A DNA stretch of 29,620 nucleotides from DASTOB01 sp035720425 (GCA_035720425.1 DASTOB010000149.1:1-29620); one strand, 5' to 3'. Numbered from the stretch's first letter, positions 19,365 through 27,884 are shown. Made by a program: numbers and translations. Notes: generated from the letters alone by a model not told the origin.

Positions 19365-19887
19365 GGACCACCTCCAGCAGCGGTTGGACCCCGAGGATGG
19401 CAGCGTACTGCTCGACGTACCGCCAGTCGAGATCGTCCGCGAGCCGGACGATCGATCGGACATCCCGCAGCTGGAGCTCCGACGCGCCGCCGTTCGACCA
19501 TTCGAGCTTGGCCAGGATCAGGTCCTCGGGGGAGATGATCCACGTGGGCCCGAGCGCCGGGTGTTCGAACCGTCGCCGCCGATCGAGCGCTGACCGGGCC
19601 CACGGGTCGGACCGACCGAAGATCAGGTCCGCACGGGCGATCTCCGTGCGGTGGATGACGCGACCGATCGACCGACCGCCGGTGACGATCGGATCGTTGA
19701 CGAGGAAGTCGTCCTCGAACGCGGGCCTGATCACCCGTTCGTAGTCGGTCGCCGTCGCCTCGAGCACGATGTCGATGTCTCGCGTCATCCGCGGTTCCGC
19801 GTAGGCGGCGAGGGCCCACGACCCCGTGACGTAGTAGCGCAGGCCGATGGCCTCGAGCCGCGCGACGATGTCCCGATCCGCGTTCAC
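19354..19887 (-). CDS. Nucleotidyltransferase-fold protein (AbiEii/DUF6036-like)
   Basis: The 177-residue product has the N-terminal core of a minimal nucleotidyltransferase: YYVTGSWALAAYAEPRMTRD followed at once by IDIVL, with G22-S23 and the metal-binding pair D37 and D39. A C-terminal half contains ISPEDLILAKLEWS and LRDVRSIV, as in AbiEii-like and DUF6036-type proteins. Such proteins modify RNA or protein in some toxin-antitoxin systems, while many others are uncharacterised. GTG 19887 is chosen because it overlaps the upstream DUF885 stop as GTGA and places the core near the N-terminus; an upstream ATG at 19941 would add 18 residues inside the preceding gene. The small gene at 19074-19364 follows with an 11-bp overlap. 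Fold assignment is good, toxin role is inference. Confidence 0.8.
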   Translation of the reverse strand: MNADRDIVARLEAIGLRYYVTGSWALAAYAEPRMTRDIDIVLEATATDYERVIRPAFEDDFLVNDPIVTGGRSIGRVIHRTEIARADLIFGRSDPWARSALDRRRRFEHPALGPTWIISPEDLILAKLEWSNGGASELQLRDVRSIVRLADDLDWRYVEQYAAILGVQPLLEVVHAG

Positions 19888-21668
19888 CGCAGCAGGATCC
19901 GCCGCAGGAGGGTCAGTGGCGGCGAACCGTGCGAGATGCATGCCTCCAGGTGGCGTCGGTAGACGAAGCCCGGCGTGTCGCCAAAGCCGCCGACGACCCG
20001 CGGCTCCGGCACCGCCGCCCCTCCGCGCGGATCGCCGGACGCCGCGGCGGCCCGCCGGCGCACCTCGCGTTCGAGCTCCCAGAACTCGAGCGAGCCGACG
20101 TAATACGTCGACAGCTGGGTCGACGTGAGCCGGGCGCGCTCGTACTTCTGGCGCGCTTCCGCCTCCTCCTGGAACCCGCCGTCGACCATGAGCGCGACGG
20201 CCTCGTCCTCGGTCATCCCCATCGTGTGGATACGGACGTCGATGATCGCGTTGGTGACCGCGCGCAGGTAGAACTTCCAGTGGGTGAGCAGGAGCGCGGG
20301 ATCGTCGGCCCCGTAGCCCGCGTCCATCATGACCTGGGTCACGTAGACCGCCCAGCCCTCCGCGAACACGCCGCTCCAGAACACGGAACGAACGATCGAC
20401 GGGTGGCGATTGGCGTACGCGCCCTGGAGGTAGTGCCCCGGCACCGCCTCGTGGATCGTGAGCAGCCGGAGCATCCGGTCGTTGTCCTCGCGGAGATACG
20501 ACTCCGCCTGGTCAGGGCTCCACTCGTCGGGGATCGGGGTGATCGAGAAGAACGCCTTCTGGCCCTGGTCGAGCGGGCCCGGTGAGTCGAGCATCGCGCC
20601 GCCGAAGGCCCGCAGGTACAGCGGCGTCCAGCGGATCTCGAGCGGCTCGTCGGCAAGTCCCACGAGGTCGGTGGCGCGGCAGAAGTCCTCGATCCGGGCC
20701 AGCTCCGCCCGGCAATAGTCGAGCAGGTCCTCCGCGCGCTGATGCTCCGACGCGACGGCGTCGAGGACCCCGCGCACGATGGCCGAGTCGTCGTTCGGCT
20801 GCGGCATGCCCGGGCGCCAGGTGGGCCAGGCCTCGCGCGCCAGGCGAACGAGTTCCGCCCGGACGGTGACGAAGTCGCGTTCGGCCGACGCGAGCACTCG
20901 CTCGGGGGTGAGGTCCGGGTTGCGGAGCGTCCGGCGAAGCTTCGCGGCGAACAGCTCCGGTCCCAGGCGGCCCTCGCCCTCCGCCGTGGGAAGGACGATG
21001 TCCCGAAGGTGCTTCTCGAATTCGGCCAGCGCGGCCTTGGCGGTCTCGGCCGCCGCAGCGAGGCGGGGCCGGAGCTCGGCCACCGCCGGGTCGGAGCGGG
21101 CGGCCTCGTCGTCGGCCGCGGCGCGCGCCTGGTCGGCCAGGTCCACGATCCCCGGCAGCTGCTTCAGGGCCGTCTCGGCGTGGAGACGCGAGACCGGGCG
21201 GTCGCCGTGCCCGATGAGCGTGTCGCGCGCGGCAGCGACGACCGCCGGAACGCCCTCGAGCCGCCCGGCGACCGACGCGAGGCGATCGGCCAGCGGTGCG
21301 AATTCGCGAGCGACGAGCGGAAAGATGCCGCCGCCCATGAGATAGATCCACTCGAGCGGATCCCACGCCTCCGTCCGAAGCTCCGTCTCCTCGAACCGCG
21401 CCGCGTCGATCTCACCGAGCAGGAGATCCCGGTCGATCCGCTCGTCGTCGGTCAGGGCGCCGCCGTCGGTCAGCGCGCCGTCGTCGAGCGCCCGGAGGGT
21501 CGCCTCCCAGCGGTCGAAGAAGGCGAGGCGCTCAGCGCGGCCGGCCTCGCTGAGGTCCGGCCAGCGGGCGTCGTGCTCGTGATTCCCCGCCGCCGTAGCG
21601 TGTACCGGGAGGAGGGCGAAGTACTCGGCGAGGAACGTCTCGACGATGGCGGCGAAGGACTGCGGCAC
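19884..21668 (-). CDS. DUF885 family metallo-hydrolase
   Basis: The 594-residue product belongs to the DUF885 family of predicted zinc-dependent hydrolases/peptidases. The signature TIHEAVPGHYLQ has H406, E407 and H412, and the downstream FAEGWAVYVTQVM supplies the usual additional acidic ligand. LLPVHATAAGNHEHD near the N-terminus is also typical. There is no signal peptide, so it is probably cytoplasmic. GTG 21668 is preferred: GGAG stands 6 nt upstream and the conserved N-terminus follows directly. A TAGACT box lies 35 nt upstream of the start. The stop overlaps the GTG of the nucleotidyltransferase gene, forming a three-gene minus-strand operon. The physiological substrate is unknown. Confidence 0.9.
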   Translation of the reverse strand: MPQSFAAIVETFLAEYFALLPVHATAAGNHEHDARWPDLSEAGRAERLAFFDRWEATLRALDDGALTDGGALTDDERIDRDLLLGEIDAARFEETELRTEAWDPLEWIYLMGGGIFPLVAREFAPLADRLASVAGRLEGVPAVVAAARDTLIGHGDRPVSRLHAETALKQLPGIVDLADQARAAADDEAARSDPAVAELRPRLAAAAETAKAALAEFEKHLRDIVLPTAEGEGRLGPELFAAKLRRTLRNPDLTPERVLASAERDFVTVRAELVRLAREAWPTWRPGMPQPNDDSAIVRGVLDAVASEHQRAEDLLDYCRAELARIEDFCRATDLVGLADEPLEIRWTPLYLRAFGGAMLDSPGPLDQGQKAFFSITPIPDEWSPDQAESYLREDNDRMLRLLTIHEAVPGHYLQGAYANRHPSIVRSVFWSGVFAEGWAVYVTQVMMDAGYGADDPALLLTHWKFYLRAVTNAIIDVRIHTMGMTEDEAVALMVDGGFQEEAEARQKYERARLTSTQLSTYYVGSLEFWELEREVRRRAAAASGDPRGGAAVPEPRVVGGFGDTPGFVYRRHLEACISHGSPPLTLLRRILLR

Positions 21669-21703
21669 GGGGATCTCCGGACTGATCGGTTTGGCGGGTC
21701 CCG

Positions 21704-21709
21704 AGTCTA
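21704..21709 (-). promoter_or_regulatory. Possible -10 element of the DUF885 operon
   Basis: On the minus strand TAGACT (21709-21704) fits TANNNT. It would give a leader of about 29 nt that includes the GGAG before GTG 21668. No -35 is evident. Confidence 0.4.
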
Positions 21710-21750
21710 CCGGTCGCGGCGTCCGCACCGCCCGGCGAGACTGGCCCGCG

Positions 21751-21756
21751 TACGAT
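21751..21756 (+). promoter_or_regulatory. Probable -10 element of the GNAT gene (leaderless start)
   Basis: TACGAT lies 6 nt before the ATG at 21763 and no Shine-Dalgarno is present. The 11-mer GTACGATCTGC around it (21750-21760) recurs exactly at 22407-22417, before the next gene. Confidence 0.55.
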
Positions 21757-21762
21757 CTGCGG

Positions 21763-22380
21763 ATGTCCGATCCCATCCTCTCCTCGGCCACCGGCGCGTG
21801 GGTCGAGCCCGTGGTGCTCGAGGGTGACCGCGTTCGCCTCGAGCCGCTCCGGCCGGACCACCTCGACGGGCTCGTCGCCGTGGGTCTCGACCCGGCGATC
21901 TGGCGCTGGACGCTGGCCCGGCCGACCGACCGCGCGGGAATGAAGCGCTGGCTCGACCAGGCCCTCGCCGGCGCGGCATCCGGCACGGAGATGCCCTTCG
22001 CGACGATCGATCAGGCAATCGACCGGTTGATCGGCGCGACCCGCTACCTCGCCATCGTCCCAGAGCATCGCCGCCTCGAGATCGGCTGGACGTGGGTCGC
22101 CCCGGCGTGGCAGCGCACCGGCGCAAACCGCGAGGCGAAGCTCCTCCAGCTCGGCCACGCCTTCGAGCGCCTCGGCGCCAACCGCGTCGAGTTCAAGACG
22201 GACGCGAGAAACGAGGCCTCGCGCACGGCCCTGCTCGGCATCGGCGCGACGTTCGAGGGCATCTTTCGCAATCACATGGTCATGCCGGAGGGCGACCTGC
22301 GCCACTCCGCGTGGTACAGCATCGTCAGAGAGGAGTGGCCGGAGGCGAAGGCGCGACTGATCGCCGGACTTCGGCGCTGA
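21763..22380 (+). CDS. GNAT family N-acetyltransferase (RimJ/RimL-like)
   Basis: The 205-residue product is a GNAT acyl-CoA-dependent acetyltransferase. It begins its fold with LEGDRVRLEPLRPDHLDGL, followed by a region like EIGWTWVAPAWQRTGANREA, where the QRTGAN loop corresponds to the acetyl-CoA pyrophosphate-binding site. The family block EFKTDARNEASRTALLGIGA leads into FEGIFRNHMV and a final EEWPEAKARL helix. Relatives are annotated as ribosomal-protein-type or small-molecule acetyltransferases; the substrate is unknown here. ATG 21763 follows a TACGAT box by 6 nt, indicating a leaderless transcript divergent from the DUF885 operon. The stop codon is part of the first copy of an 18-bp tandem repeat. 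Confidence 0.9.
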   Translation: MSDPILSSATGAWVEPVVLEGDRVRLEPLRPDHLDGLVAVGLDPAIWRWTLARPTDRAGMKRWLDQALAGAASGTEMPFATIDQAIDRLIGATRYLAIVPEHRRLEIGWTWVAPAWQRTGANREAKLLQLGHAFERLGANRVEFKTDARNEASRTALLGIGATFEGIFRNHMVMPEGDLRHSAWYSIVREEWPEAKARLIAGLRR

Positions 22381-22412
22381 CCGGCGCGGTACGACTGACC
22401 GGCGCGGTACGA
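22377..22412 (+). repeat. 18-bp perfect tandem duplication at the GNAT stop codon
   Basis: CTGACCGGCGCGGTACGA occurs twice with no gap (22377-22394, 22395-22412). The first copy includes the GNAT stop TGA. The second is followed by T and so ends in TACGAT, a -10-like hexamer; the first is followed by C and reads TACGAC. Confidence 0.9.
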
Positions 22413-22413
22413 T
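22408..22413 (+). promoter_or_regulatory. Possible -10 element for the holin-like gene and lysA
   Basis: TACGAT would start transcription near 22420, giving a leader of about 46 nt to GTG 22466 with a strong Shine-Dalgarno. It arises at the edge of an 18-bp tandem duplication. Confidence 0.45.
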
Positions 22414-22465
22414 CTGCACGCGCGCGAACCGAGCCGGGACCACGCCTGCACCGGAGGGAGCACTC

Positions 22466-22867
22466 GTGACGGAACTCATCGTCAAGGTCGCCGTCAACGC
22501 GGCGGCCCTGTGGGTCGCCATCCAGGTCGTTCCGCAGCTGACCTTCGACTACGGCGAGGACTGGTGGAAGCTCGGCGCGGTTGCGCTGATCTTCGCGCTC
22601 GTCAACAGCTACCTCAAGCCGATCGTCAAGGCTCTGTCGTTCCCGATCGGGCTGATGACCCTCGGCCTCGTCGCGTTCGTCATCAACGCGGCGATGCTGC
22701 TCGTCGTCGCCTTCGTGTCGGACCAGTTCGCCCTCGGCTTCACCGTCGGCGGCTTCCCGCCGGACCTGACGGCCGACGCGGTCATCGGTGCGGTCATCGG
22801 CGCCGTCGTCATCTCGGTCGTCTCGACGATCGTCAGCCTCGCCCTCACGCCGCGCCGACTGCTGTAG
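22466..22867 (+). CDS. Phage holin family 4-like small membrane protein
   Basis: The 133-residue product is hydrophobic with about four predicted transmembrane segments: the N-terminal ELIVKVAVNAAALWVAIQVV, then LGAVALIFALVNSYLKPIV, LMTLGLVAFVINAAMLLVV and a C-terminal AVIGAVIGAVVISVVSTIVS. Length, NSYLKPIVK and the overall pattern match the Phage_holin_4_2 family (YvlD-like), which is widespread in non-phage chromosomal contexts; true holin function is not implied. GTG 22466 is supported by GGAGGG (22453-22458) 7 nt upstream. lysA begins 2 nt after its stop, so the two are co-transcribed. Confidence 0.88.
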   Translation: MTELIVKVAVNAAALWVAIQVVPQLTFDYGEDWWKLGAVALIFALVNSYLKPIVKALSFPIGLMTLGLVAFVINAAMLLVVAFVSDQFALGFTVGGFPPDLTADAVIGAVIGAVVISVVSTIVSLALTPRRLL

Positions 22868-22869
22868 CG

Positions 22870-24147
22870 GTGGTCGTCCCGCCGGAGACGGGGGTCTCGC
22901 TTCGGCGCGCGGCCGTCCGGTTCGGCACGCCGGTCTTCGTGACCGACGAACGGGCGCTCGACGAGGCGGCCGACGCCGTCCGGGCGGCCTTCCCGGATCC
23001 GTGGATCCGTCAGTTCTCGGTCAAGGCGAATGACGTCCCGGGGATCGTCCGCGAGGTCGTCCGGCGCGGATTCGGGGCGAACGTGGTGTCGTCCGGCGAG
23101 TGGGCGGTGGCGACGGCGGCCGGCGTGCCGAACGAGCACATCACCCTCGAGGGCGTGGGCAAGAGCGAGCGGGACCTGCGGGCAGCCGTCCACGCTGCGG
23201 CAGCCGGCCGGCCCCTCGCCTGGGTGGCGGTCGAGTCTCCGGAGGAGGCCGATCGGCTCGCTCATCTCGCCCGCCGGGCCCGCACCCGCGTCGACGTCCT
23301 GTACCGGCTCAACCCGGACGTGTCGCCGGAAACGCGGCCGGGGCTGGCCGTCGGAGCCGGCGGCTCGAAGTTCGGCATGACCGAGGCGGAGCTGACCCGC
23401 GCGGTCGAGGCCGTCATGTCCGACGCGCGGGCCGCCGGCGGACTCCGGGCGCGCGGAATCCACGTCCACGTCGGTTCGCAGCTCGGCGCGGTCGACGCGT
23501 GGCGCGACGCCGCCCGACGCGCGCTCGCCCTGCTCGCGCTCGTCCGGGGGTCCGTGCCGGAGTTCGACACGGCCGACTTCGGCGGCGGGTTCCCGGTGGG
23601 CCCGCGGGGCGAACCGGCGCCCGATCCGGCCAGGTTCGCGCGCGAGGTTCCGGCCCTCGTCGACACCCTCCCCACAGACCGGCGGCCGGCCCGCCTCGCC
23701 ATCGAGCCTGGTCGCTTCCTCGTCGCCCGGGCCGGCTGGCTCGTCGCCCGCGTGCTGCACGCCCGCGATCGTGGTGGGCCGCTCGTCGTGATCGACGCCG
23801 GGATGACCGAGCTCATCCGCCCCGCCCTGTACGGGGCGATCCATCCGGTGATCGCGCTGACCGCGACCGGGCGTCCGGCCGACGGGGCAGCAACCGCGCA
23901 GGCCACCCGCGTCGAGGGTCCGATCTGCGAGTCGACCGATCATCTCGGTACGCACGACCTGCCGGCGCTCCGCCGAGGCGACCTCGTCGCGATCGCCGAC
24001 GCCGGCGCGTACGCCGCGTCGCTCGGGTCGACGTACAACGGCCGGCCACACGCGCCGCAGGCGCTGCTCGAACGGGACGGCACGCTCCACCTCCTGCGCC
24101 GGCGGGGGCGTATCCGCGGGCCGAGCGTGACGGAAGCCGTACGCTAG
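22870..24147 (+). CDS. lysA: Diaminopimelate decarboxylase
   Basis: The 425-residue PLP enzyme decarboxylates meso-diaminopimelate to L-lysine, the last step of lysine synthesis. The PLP lysine is K52 in QFSVKAND. HVHVGSQLG, FGGGFPVG and EPGRFLVARAGWLV mark the fold-III barrel, CESTDHLG supplies the conserved active-site cysteine and aspartate, and GAYAASLGSTYNGRPHAPQ is the usual C-terminal block. GTG 22870 lies 2 nt after the stop of the holin-like gene and just before the conserved N-terminus; it has no separate Shine-Dalgarno, which suggests coupling. The 3' end carries TACGCT, a probable promoter element for the next gene. The ornithine/arginine decarboxylase families share the fold, but the motifs favour LysA. 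Confidence 0.93.
   Translation: MVVPPETGVSLRRAAVRFGTPVFVTDERALDEAADAVRAAFPDPWIRQFSVKANDVPGIVREVVRRGFGANVVSSGEWAVATAAGVPNEHITLEGVGKSERDLRAAVHAAAAGRPLAWVAVESPEEADRLAHLARRARTRVDVLYRLNPDVSPETRPGLAVGAGGSKFGMTEAELTRAVEAVMSDARAAGGLRARGIHVHVGSQLGAVDAWRDAARRALALLALVRGSVPEFDTADFGGGFPVGPRGEPAPDPARFAREVPALVDTLPTDRRPARLAIEPGRFLVARAGWLVARVLHARDRGGPLVVIDAGMTELIRPALYGAIHPVIALTATGRPADGAATAQATRVEGPICESTDHLGTHDLPALRRGDLVAIADAGAYAASLGSTYNGRPHAPQALLERDGTLHLLRRRGRIRGPSVTEAVR
24140..24145 (+). promoter_or_regulatory. Possible -10 element inside the lysA 3' end
   Basis: TACGCT ends on the first base of the lysA TAG stop and lies 6 nt before the GTG at 24152, a leaderless arrangement. It would give the methyltransferase/reductase gene its own transcript in addition to read-through. 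Confidence 0.4.
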
Positions 24148-24151
24148 GCGG

Positions 24152-26107
24152 GTGACCAGCCGGAGCGTCTTCCGCACCCGCCTCGCCGAGCGACCCCTCC
24201 TGGCCGACGGTGGGATCGGCACGCTGCTCTTCAGCCGTGGGATCCCGCAGCGAGCCTGCCTCGACGAGCTCGCCACGACGAGGCCGGACCTGATCGGCGC
24301 CATCCATCGCGAGTACCTCGAGGCGGGTGCGGAACTCATCGAGACCGCCACGTTCGGCGCGAACCGGGTGCGCCTCGCGCCGTTCGGGCTCGCCGGCGAC
24401 GCACACCGGCTCAACCGCCGCGCGGCGCAGGTCGCCCGCGAGGCGCGCGACGTGGCCGGCCGGGACGTCCTCGTCGGCGGCTCGATCGGGCCGCTCGGCG
24501 CGCCGACCCGCGAGCTGCTCCACCTCGACGACGCGACGATCCGGGCGGCCTTCCGCGAGCAGATCGACGGGCTCCTCGAGGGTGGCGTCGACGCGTTCGT
24601 GATCGAGACGTTCGCCGACCTCCGCCACCTCCTCCTCGCGATCGACGAGGCGCGGCGGGCGTCGGCGGACCTGCCGATCGTCGCCAGCCTCACGTTTGGC
24701 GAGGAGATCGCGCTGCCGGACGGGACGGATCCCGGCGGTGCCGCGGCCGCCCTCGCAGCGGCCGACGTCGACGCGCTCGGCGTGAACTGCGGGGTCGGGC
24801 CGCAGGCCTGCCTCGACGCCCTCGAGGGGTTCGGGCCTGCCGGCGATGGTCCCGCCCGGTCGATCATGCCGAACGCCGGCCTGCCCCAGCGAATCGAGGG
24901 GCAGTTCGTCTACGCCGCTGGGCCGGACTACATCGCGGCGATGGTGCCCCGGTTCGTCGCCGCCGGGGCACGGATCGTCGGCGGCTGCTGCGGGACGACA
25001 CCCGACCACGTCGCCGCCATGCGCCGGGCGCTCGACCTCCCCGCACCGGCGGCCGATCACCCCGCACCGGCGGCCGATCACCCCCACGCAACGGCAACGG
25101 TGACCGGCGAACCGGCACCGGTGTCCCGCGATCGGCCGACCGTCGTCGAGTCGGCGAGCCTCGCCGTCGGTGACGCTCCGGCGCCGACTCGCCTCGCCGA
25201 CGCCCTCGCCGCCGGGCGGTTCGTCGTGTCGGTCGAGATCGACCCCCCGCGCTCGATCCGGATCGAGCGCACGATCGACGCGGCCCGCCTTCTGCGCAAC
25301 GCCGGAGTCGACGTCGTCAACGTCAGCGACAGCGCGATGGCCCGGGTCCGGATGGGCGCCCTCGCCGTCGCGTTCGGCATCCAGCATGACCTCGATCTCG
25401 AGTGCGTCGTCCACCTCACGACGCGCGATCGGAACCTCATGGCCCTCGAATCGGAGCTGCTCGGGGCGCATGCGCTCGGCGTTCGGAACATCCTCGCGCT
25501 GACCGGGGACCCGCCGCGGACCGGCGAGTACCCCACCGGGTCGGGCGTCTGGGACGTCGATTCGATCGGACTCGTCGAGATCCTCGCCCGGCTCAACCGG
25601 GGCGAGGACCAGGCCGGCTCACCGATCGGCCAGCGCGCCGGGTTCACGATCGCCTGCGCGCTCGACCCCACCGCCGCCGATGCGCGGACGGAGTGGGATC
25701 GGCTCGAGCGGAAGCTCGCCGCGGGCGCGCACCTCGTCATGACCCAGCCGCTGTACGACCTCGCCCAGGTCGAGGGCATGCTCGACGAGGCCGGTCGCCG
25801 ATTCGGGCAGCGTGGCTTCCCGGTACCGGTGCTGCTCGGGGTCCTGCCGCTGCAGAGCGCGCGCCACGCGGAGTTCCTCCACAACGAGGTCCCCGGCATC
25901 ACGATCCCGGACGAGGCGCGGGCGGCCATGCATGCCGCCGGCGAGCACGCCGCCGACGTCGGCCTCGAGATGACGCTCGATCTCCTCGAGCAGGTCGACG
26001 CCGCCGTCGCCGGCACGTACGTCATGCCGAGCTTCGGGCGCTACGAGCAGGCCGCGGAGCTCGTCCGCCGGCTGCGCGCCCGCCACGCCGCACGGCTGCC
26101 GGCATGA
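24152..26107 (+). CDS. Bifunctional homocysteine S-methyltransferase/5,10-methylenetetrahydrofolate reductase
   Basis: The 651-residue product fuses two one-carbon enzymes, as in Bacillus subtilis YitJ. Residues about 10-295 form a homocysteine methyltransferase barrel with zinc ligands C213 (NCGVGP) and C279-C280 (GGCCGT); LADGGIGTLLFSRG opens it. A Pro/Ala/His linker containing a 21-bp tandem duplication leads to the flavin-dependent reductase part (about 345-650). That part has VSVEIDPPRS, VNVSDSAMARVRMG, LALTGDPPRTGEYP and HLVMTQPLYDL. The N-terminal half lacks the cobalamin-binding domains of MetH, so methyl donor and partner proteins are uncertain; methionine synthesis or S-methylmethionine use are the likely roles. 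GTG 24152 follows lysA by 4 nt. Its stop overlaps the next ATG as ATGA. Confidence 0.92.
   Translation: MTSRSVFRTRLAERPLLADGGIGTLLFSRGIPQRACLDELATTRPDLIGAIHREYLEAGAELIETATFGANRVRLAPFGLAGDAHRLNRRAAQVAREARDVAGRDVLVGGSIGPLGAPTRELLHLDDATIRAAFREQIDGLLEGGVDAFVIETFADLRHLLLAIDEARRASADLPIVASLTFGEEIALPDGTDPGGAAAALAAADVDALGVNCGVGPQACLDALEGFGPAGDGPARSIMPNAGLPQRIEGQFVYAAGPDYIAAMVPRFVAAGARIVGGCCGTTPDHVAAMRRALDLPAPAADHPAPAADHPHATATVTGEPAPVSRDRPTVVESASLAVGDAPAPTRLADALAAGRFVVSVEIDPPRSIRIERTIDAARLLRNAGVDVVNVSDSAMARVRMGALAVAFGIQHDLDLECVVHLTTRDRNLMALESELLGAHALGVRNILALTGDPPRTGEYPTGSGVWDVDSIGLVEILARLNRGEDQAGSPIGQRAGFTIACALDPTAADARTEWDRLERKLAAGAHLVMTQPLYDLAQVEGMLDEAGRRFGQRGFPVPVLLGVLPLQSARHAEFLHNEVPGITIPDEARAAMHAAGEHAADVGLEMTLDLLEQVDAAVAGTYVMPSFGRYEQAAELVRRLRARHAARLPA
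25039..25080 (+). repeat. 21-bp perfect tandem duplication in the interdomain linker
   Basis: Two identical 21-bp units (25039-25059, 25060-25080) encode PAPAADH twice, exactly between the methyltransferase and reductase domains. The duplication keeps the frame. Confidence 0.9.
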
Positions 26108-27837
26108 CCCGCACGCAGACCCACCGCCGGATCGTCCGTGCGACGGCCGCTGCCGTGCTCGTCCTTGCCCTCGGCGCGACGGCCCGCGCCGCCGAGCCCC
26201 CGGCCGGGCCGCCGTTCCCGGCGCCCGAGACGAACCGGGCCGTCTACGACTGGGCCGGCGTCCTCTCGGAGGCGACGATCGCCCAGGTCGAGGCGACGAT
26301 CGACGCGATCGAGGAGCGGACCGCGGCGGAGGTCGTCGTGTACAGCCAGGTGAAGCCCGGATCGACGAACGCATCGACGGAGGCCGACGCGATCGCCCTG
26401 ATCGACGCGTGGGGCGTCGGACGGCGCGGCTTCGACGACGGGCTGGCGATCTTCTTCAACTTCGAGTCGAACCGCCAGAACGGCCAGGTGCAGCTCTACG
26501 CCGGGCCGGGCTATCGCGCCGCGTTCCTGACCAACGAGGAGCGCCAGGCGATCTTCGAGAACGACATGCTTCCGTTCCTTCGCGCGCGCAACTTCGATGC
26601 CGCGCTGCTCGTGGCGATGGAGCGGATCGACGCCAATGCCACCCCGGAGCACGCCGCCCGCCTCCAGACGGCCCGTCAGATCGATGCGGCGATCGGCCTG
26701 ATCGGGGCACCGGTGGCGTTCCTCCTCATCGCGGGATGGGGCTTCCTGTCGTGGTGGCGCTTCGGGCGCGATCCCGAGTACCTCGACGACCCGTCGATCC
26801 ATCTGCCCGCCCCTCCGGCCGACCTGACCGCCGCGGCCGGAGCGGTGGTGATGGACGGCCGCACCTCCCGACGCGCCCTGACGGCGGCCATGCTCGACCT
26901 CGCCAGCCGTGGACGGCTCGCGTTCCGCGAGGAAAGCGGCCTGCTCGGGTTCGGGCGCAAGGTCGGCGTCCTCGTCGAACCGCCGGAGGACGATCCGGTC
27001 GTTCGGGCGCGGCAGGCCCTCAACGATCGGCGGCGACTCGGCCCGGCGGAGCGGTATGCGCTCGAGCGCCTCGACGCCATCGCCCCGGATGGCGGCGACC
27101 GGCTGATCGAGCCCGACGAGCTCCTTCGGTTCGGCGCGCACGTCGGCACGTTCGAGAGGAAGCTCGAGGGCCACGTCGTCAGTCGCCGGTGGTTCAGCGA
27201 GGCGCCGGGGAAGGTCATGAACCGGTGGCGCGCCTACGGCGGCGGCGCCGTCGTGCTCGGCGTGGTGGGCCTCGGGGGCGGCCTGGCCCTGCCGAGCGGC
27301 GGACTCGTCATGATCGGCGTCGCGGTCGCGCTTGCCGGCATCGTCCTGTTCGTGCTGGCCCAATCGATGCCGGCGGTCACAATGGCCGGGGCGATGATCC
27401 GGGCCATGCTCGCCGCGTACCGCCGCACACTCGAGAAGACGATGGCCCAGGCGCGCTCGATGGATCAGGTCGTCGAGGAGGCGCAGCTCGACTGGCTCGA
27501 CACGCCGGACAAGGCCGTCGTGTGGGGGGTCGCCCTCGGGCTTCAGAAGGACGTCGAGGACGTCCTCGAGCGGAGCATGGAGGACCTCGAGGCAGGCCGC
27601 GCGACACCGACGACGTACATCCCGGCGTGGTACGGAAGCGCCGGTGGCGGTTCCGGCTCCGGCGGTGGTGGCGGCGGGCTGTTCTCGAGCTCCGCCGTGC
27701 CGAGCCTCGGCGGCATGTTCGCCGTGCTAGGGACGATCGGCAACTCGCCCTCGTCGTCCGGTTCCGGCGGTGGTGGCGGCGGGTTCGGCGGCGGCGGGTC
27801 GGGTGGCGGAGGGGGCGGCGCCGGCGGCGGCTTCTGA
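26104..27837 (+). CDS. TPM domain/DUF2207 membrane protein
   Basis: The 577-residue product begins with a signal peptide (basic start, then AAAVLVLALGATARA with cleavage near residue 30). An extracytoplasmic TPM domain follows (about 40-185; VYDWAGVLSEATIAQVEATI, AGPGYRAAFLTNEERQAIF). Next come a transmembrane segment near 200-220, a DUF2207-like cytoplasmic region (VVMDGRTSRRALTAAMLDLA, then LAFRE), two more transmembrane helices near 380-420, and a Gly/Ser-rich tail ending in GGGGGGAGGGF. TPM domains occur in proteins of photosystem II repair and in membrane proteins of unknown role; glycine-rich tails are common in this group. The ATG at 26104 overlaps the upstream TGA by 3 bases (ATGA), so translation is coupled to the methyltransferase/reductase gene despite no known functional link. 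The role is unknown, probably in the cell envelope. Confidence 0.87.
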   Translation: MTRTQTHRRIVRATAAAVLVLALGATARAAEPPAGPPFPAPETNRAVYDWAGVLSEATIAQVEATIDAIEERTAAEVVVYSQVKPGSTNASTEADAIALIDAWGVGRRGFDDGLAIFFNFESNRQNGQVQLYAGPGYRAAFLTNEERQAIFENDMLPFLRARNFDAALLVAMERIDANATPEHAARLQTARQIDAAIGLIGAPVAFLLIAGWGFLSWWRFGRDPEYLDDPSIHLPAPPADLTAAAGAVVMDGRTSRRALTAAMLDLASRGRLAFREESGLLGFGRKVGVLVEPPEDDPVVRARQALNDRRRLGPAERYALERLDAIAPDGGDRLIEPDELLRFGAHVGTFERKLEGHVVSRRWFSEAPGKVMNRWRAYGGGAVVLGVVGLGGGLALPSGGLVMIGVAVALAGIVLFVLAQSMPAVTMAGAMIRAMLAAYRRTLEKTMAQARSMDQVVEEAQLDWLDTPDKAVVWGVALGLQKDVEDVLERSMEDLEAGRATPTTYIPAWYGSAGGGSGSGGGGGGLFSSSAVPSLGGMFAVLGTIGNSPSSSGSGGGGGGFGGGGSGGGGGGAGGGF

Positions 27838-27884
27838 GCCGAGCACTCGCCGGGCGTGTTCGGCGCCGATCGGCCGATCGGCCG

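Noticed and set aside
22466..22867. Prophage remnant suggested by the holin-like gene.
   Set aside because: No other phage gene, integrase or attachment site is nearby; this membrane family is common in ordinary chromosomal contexts.
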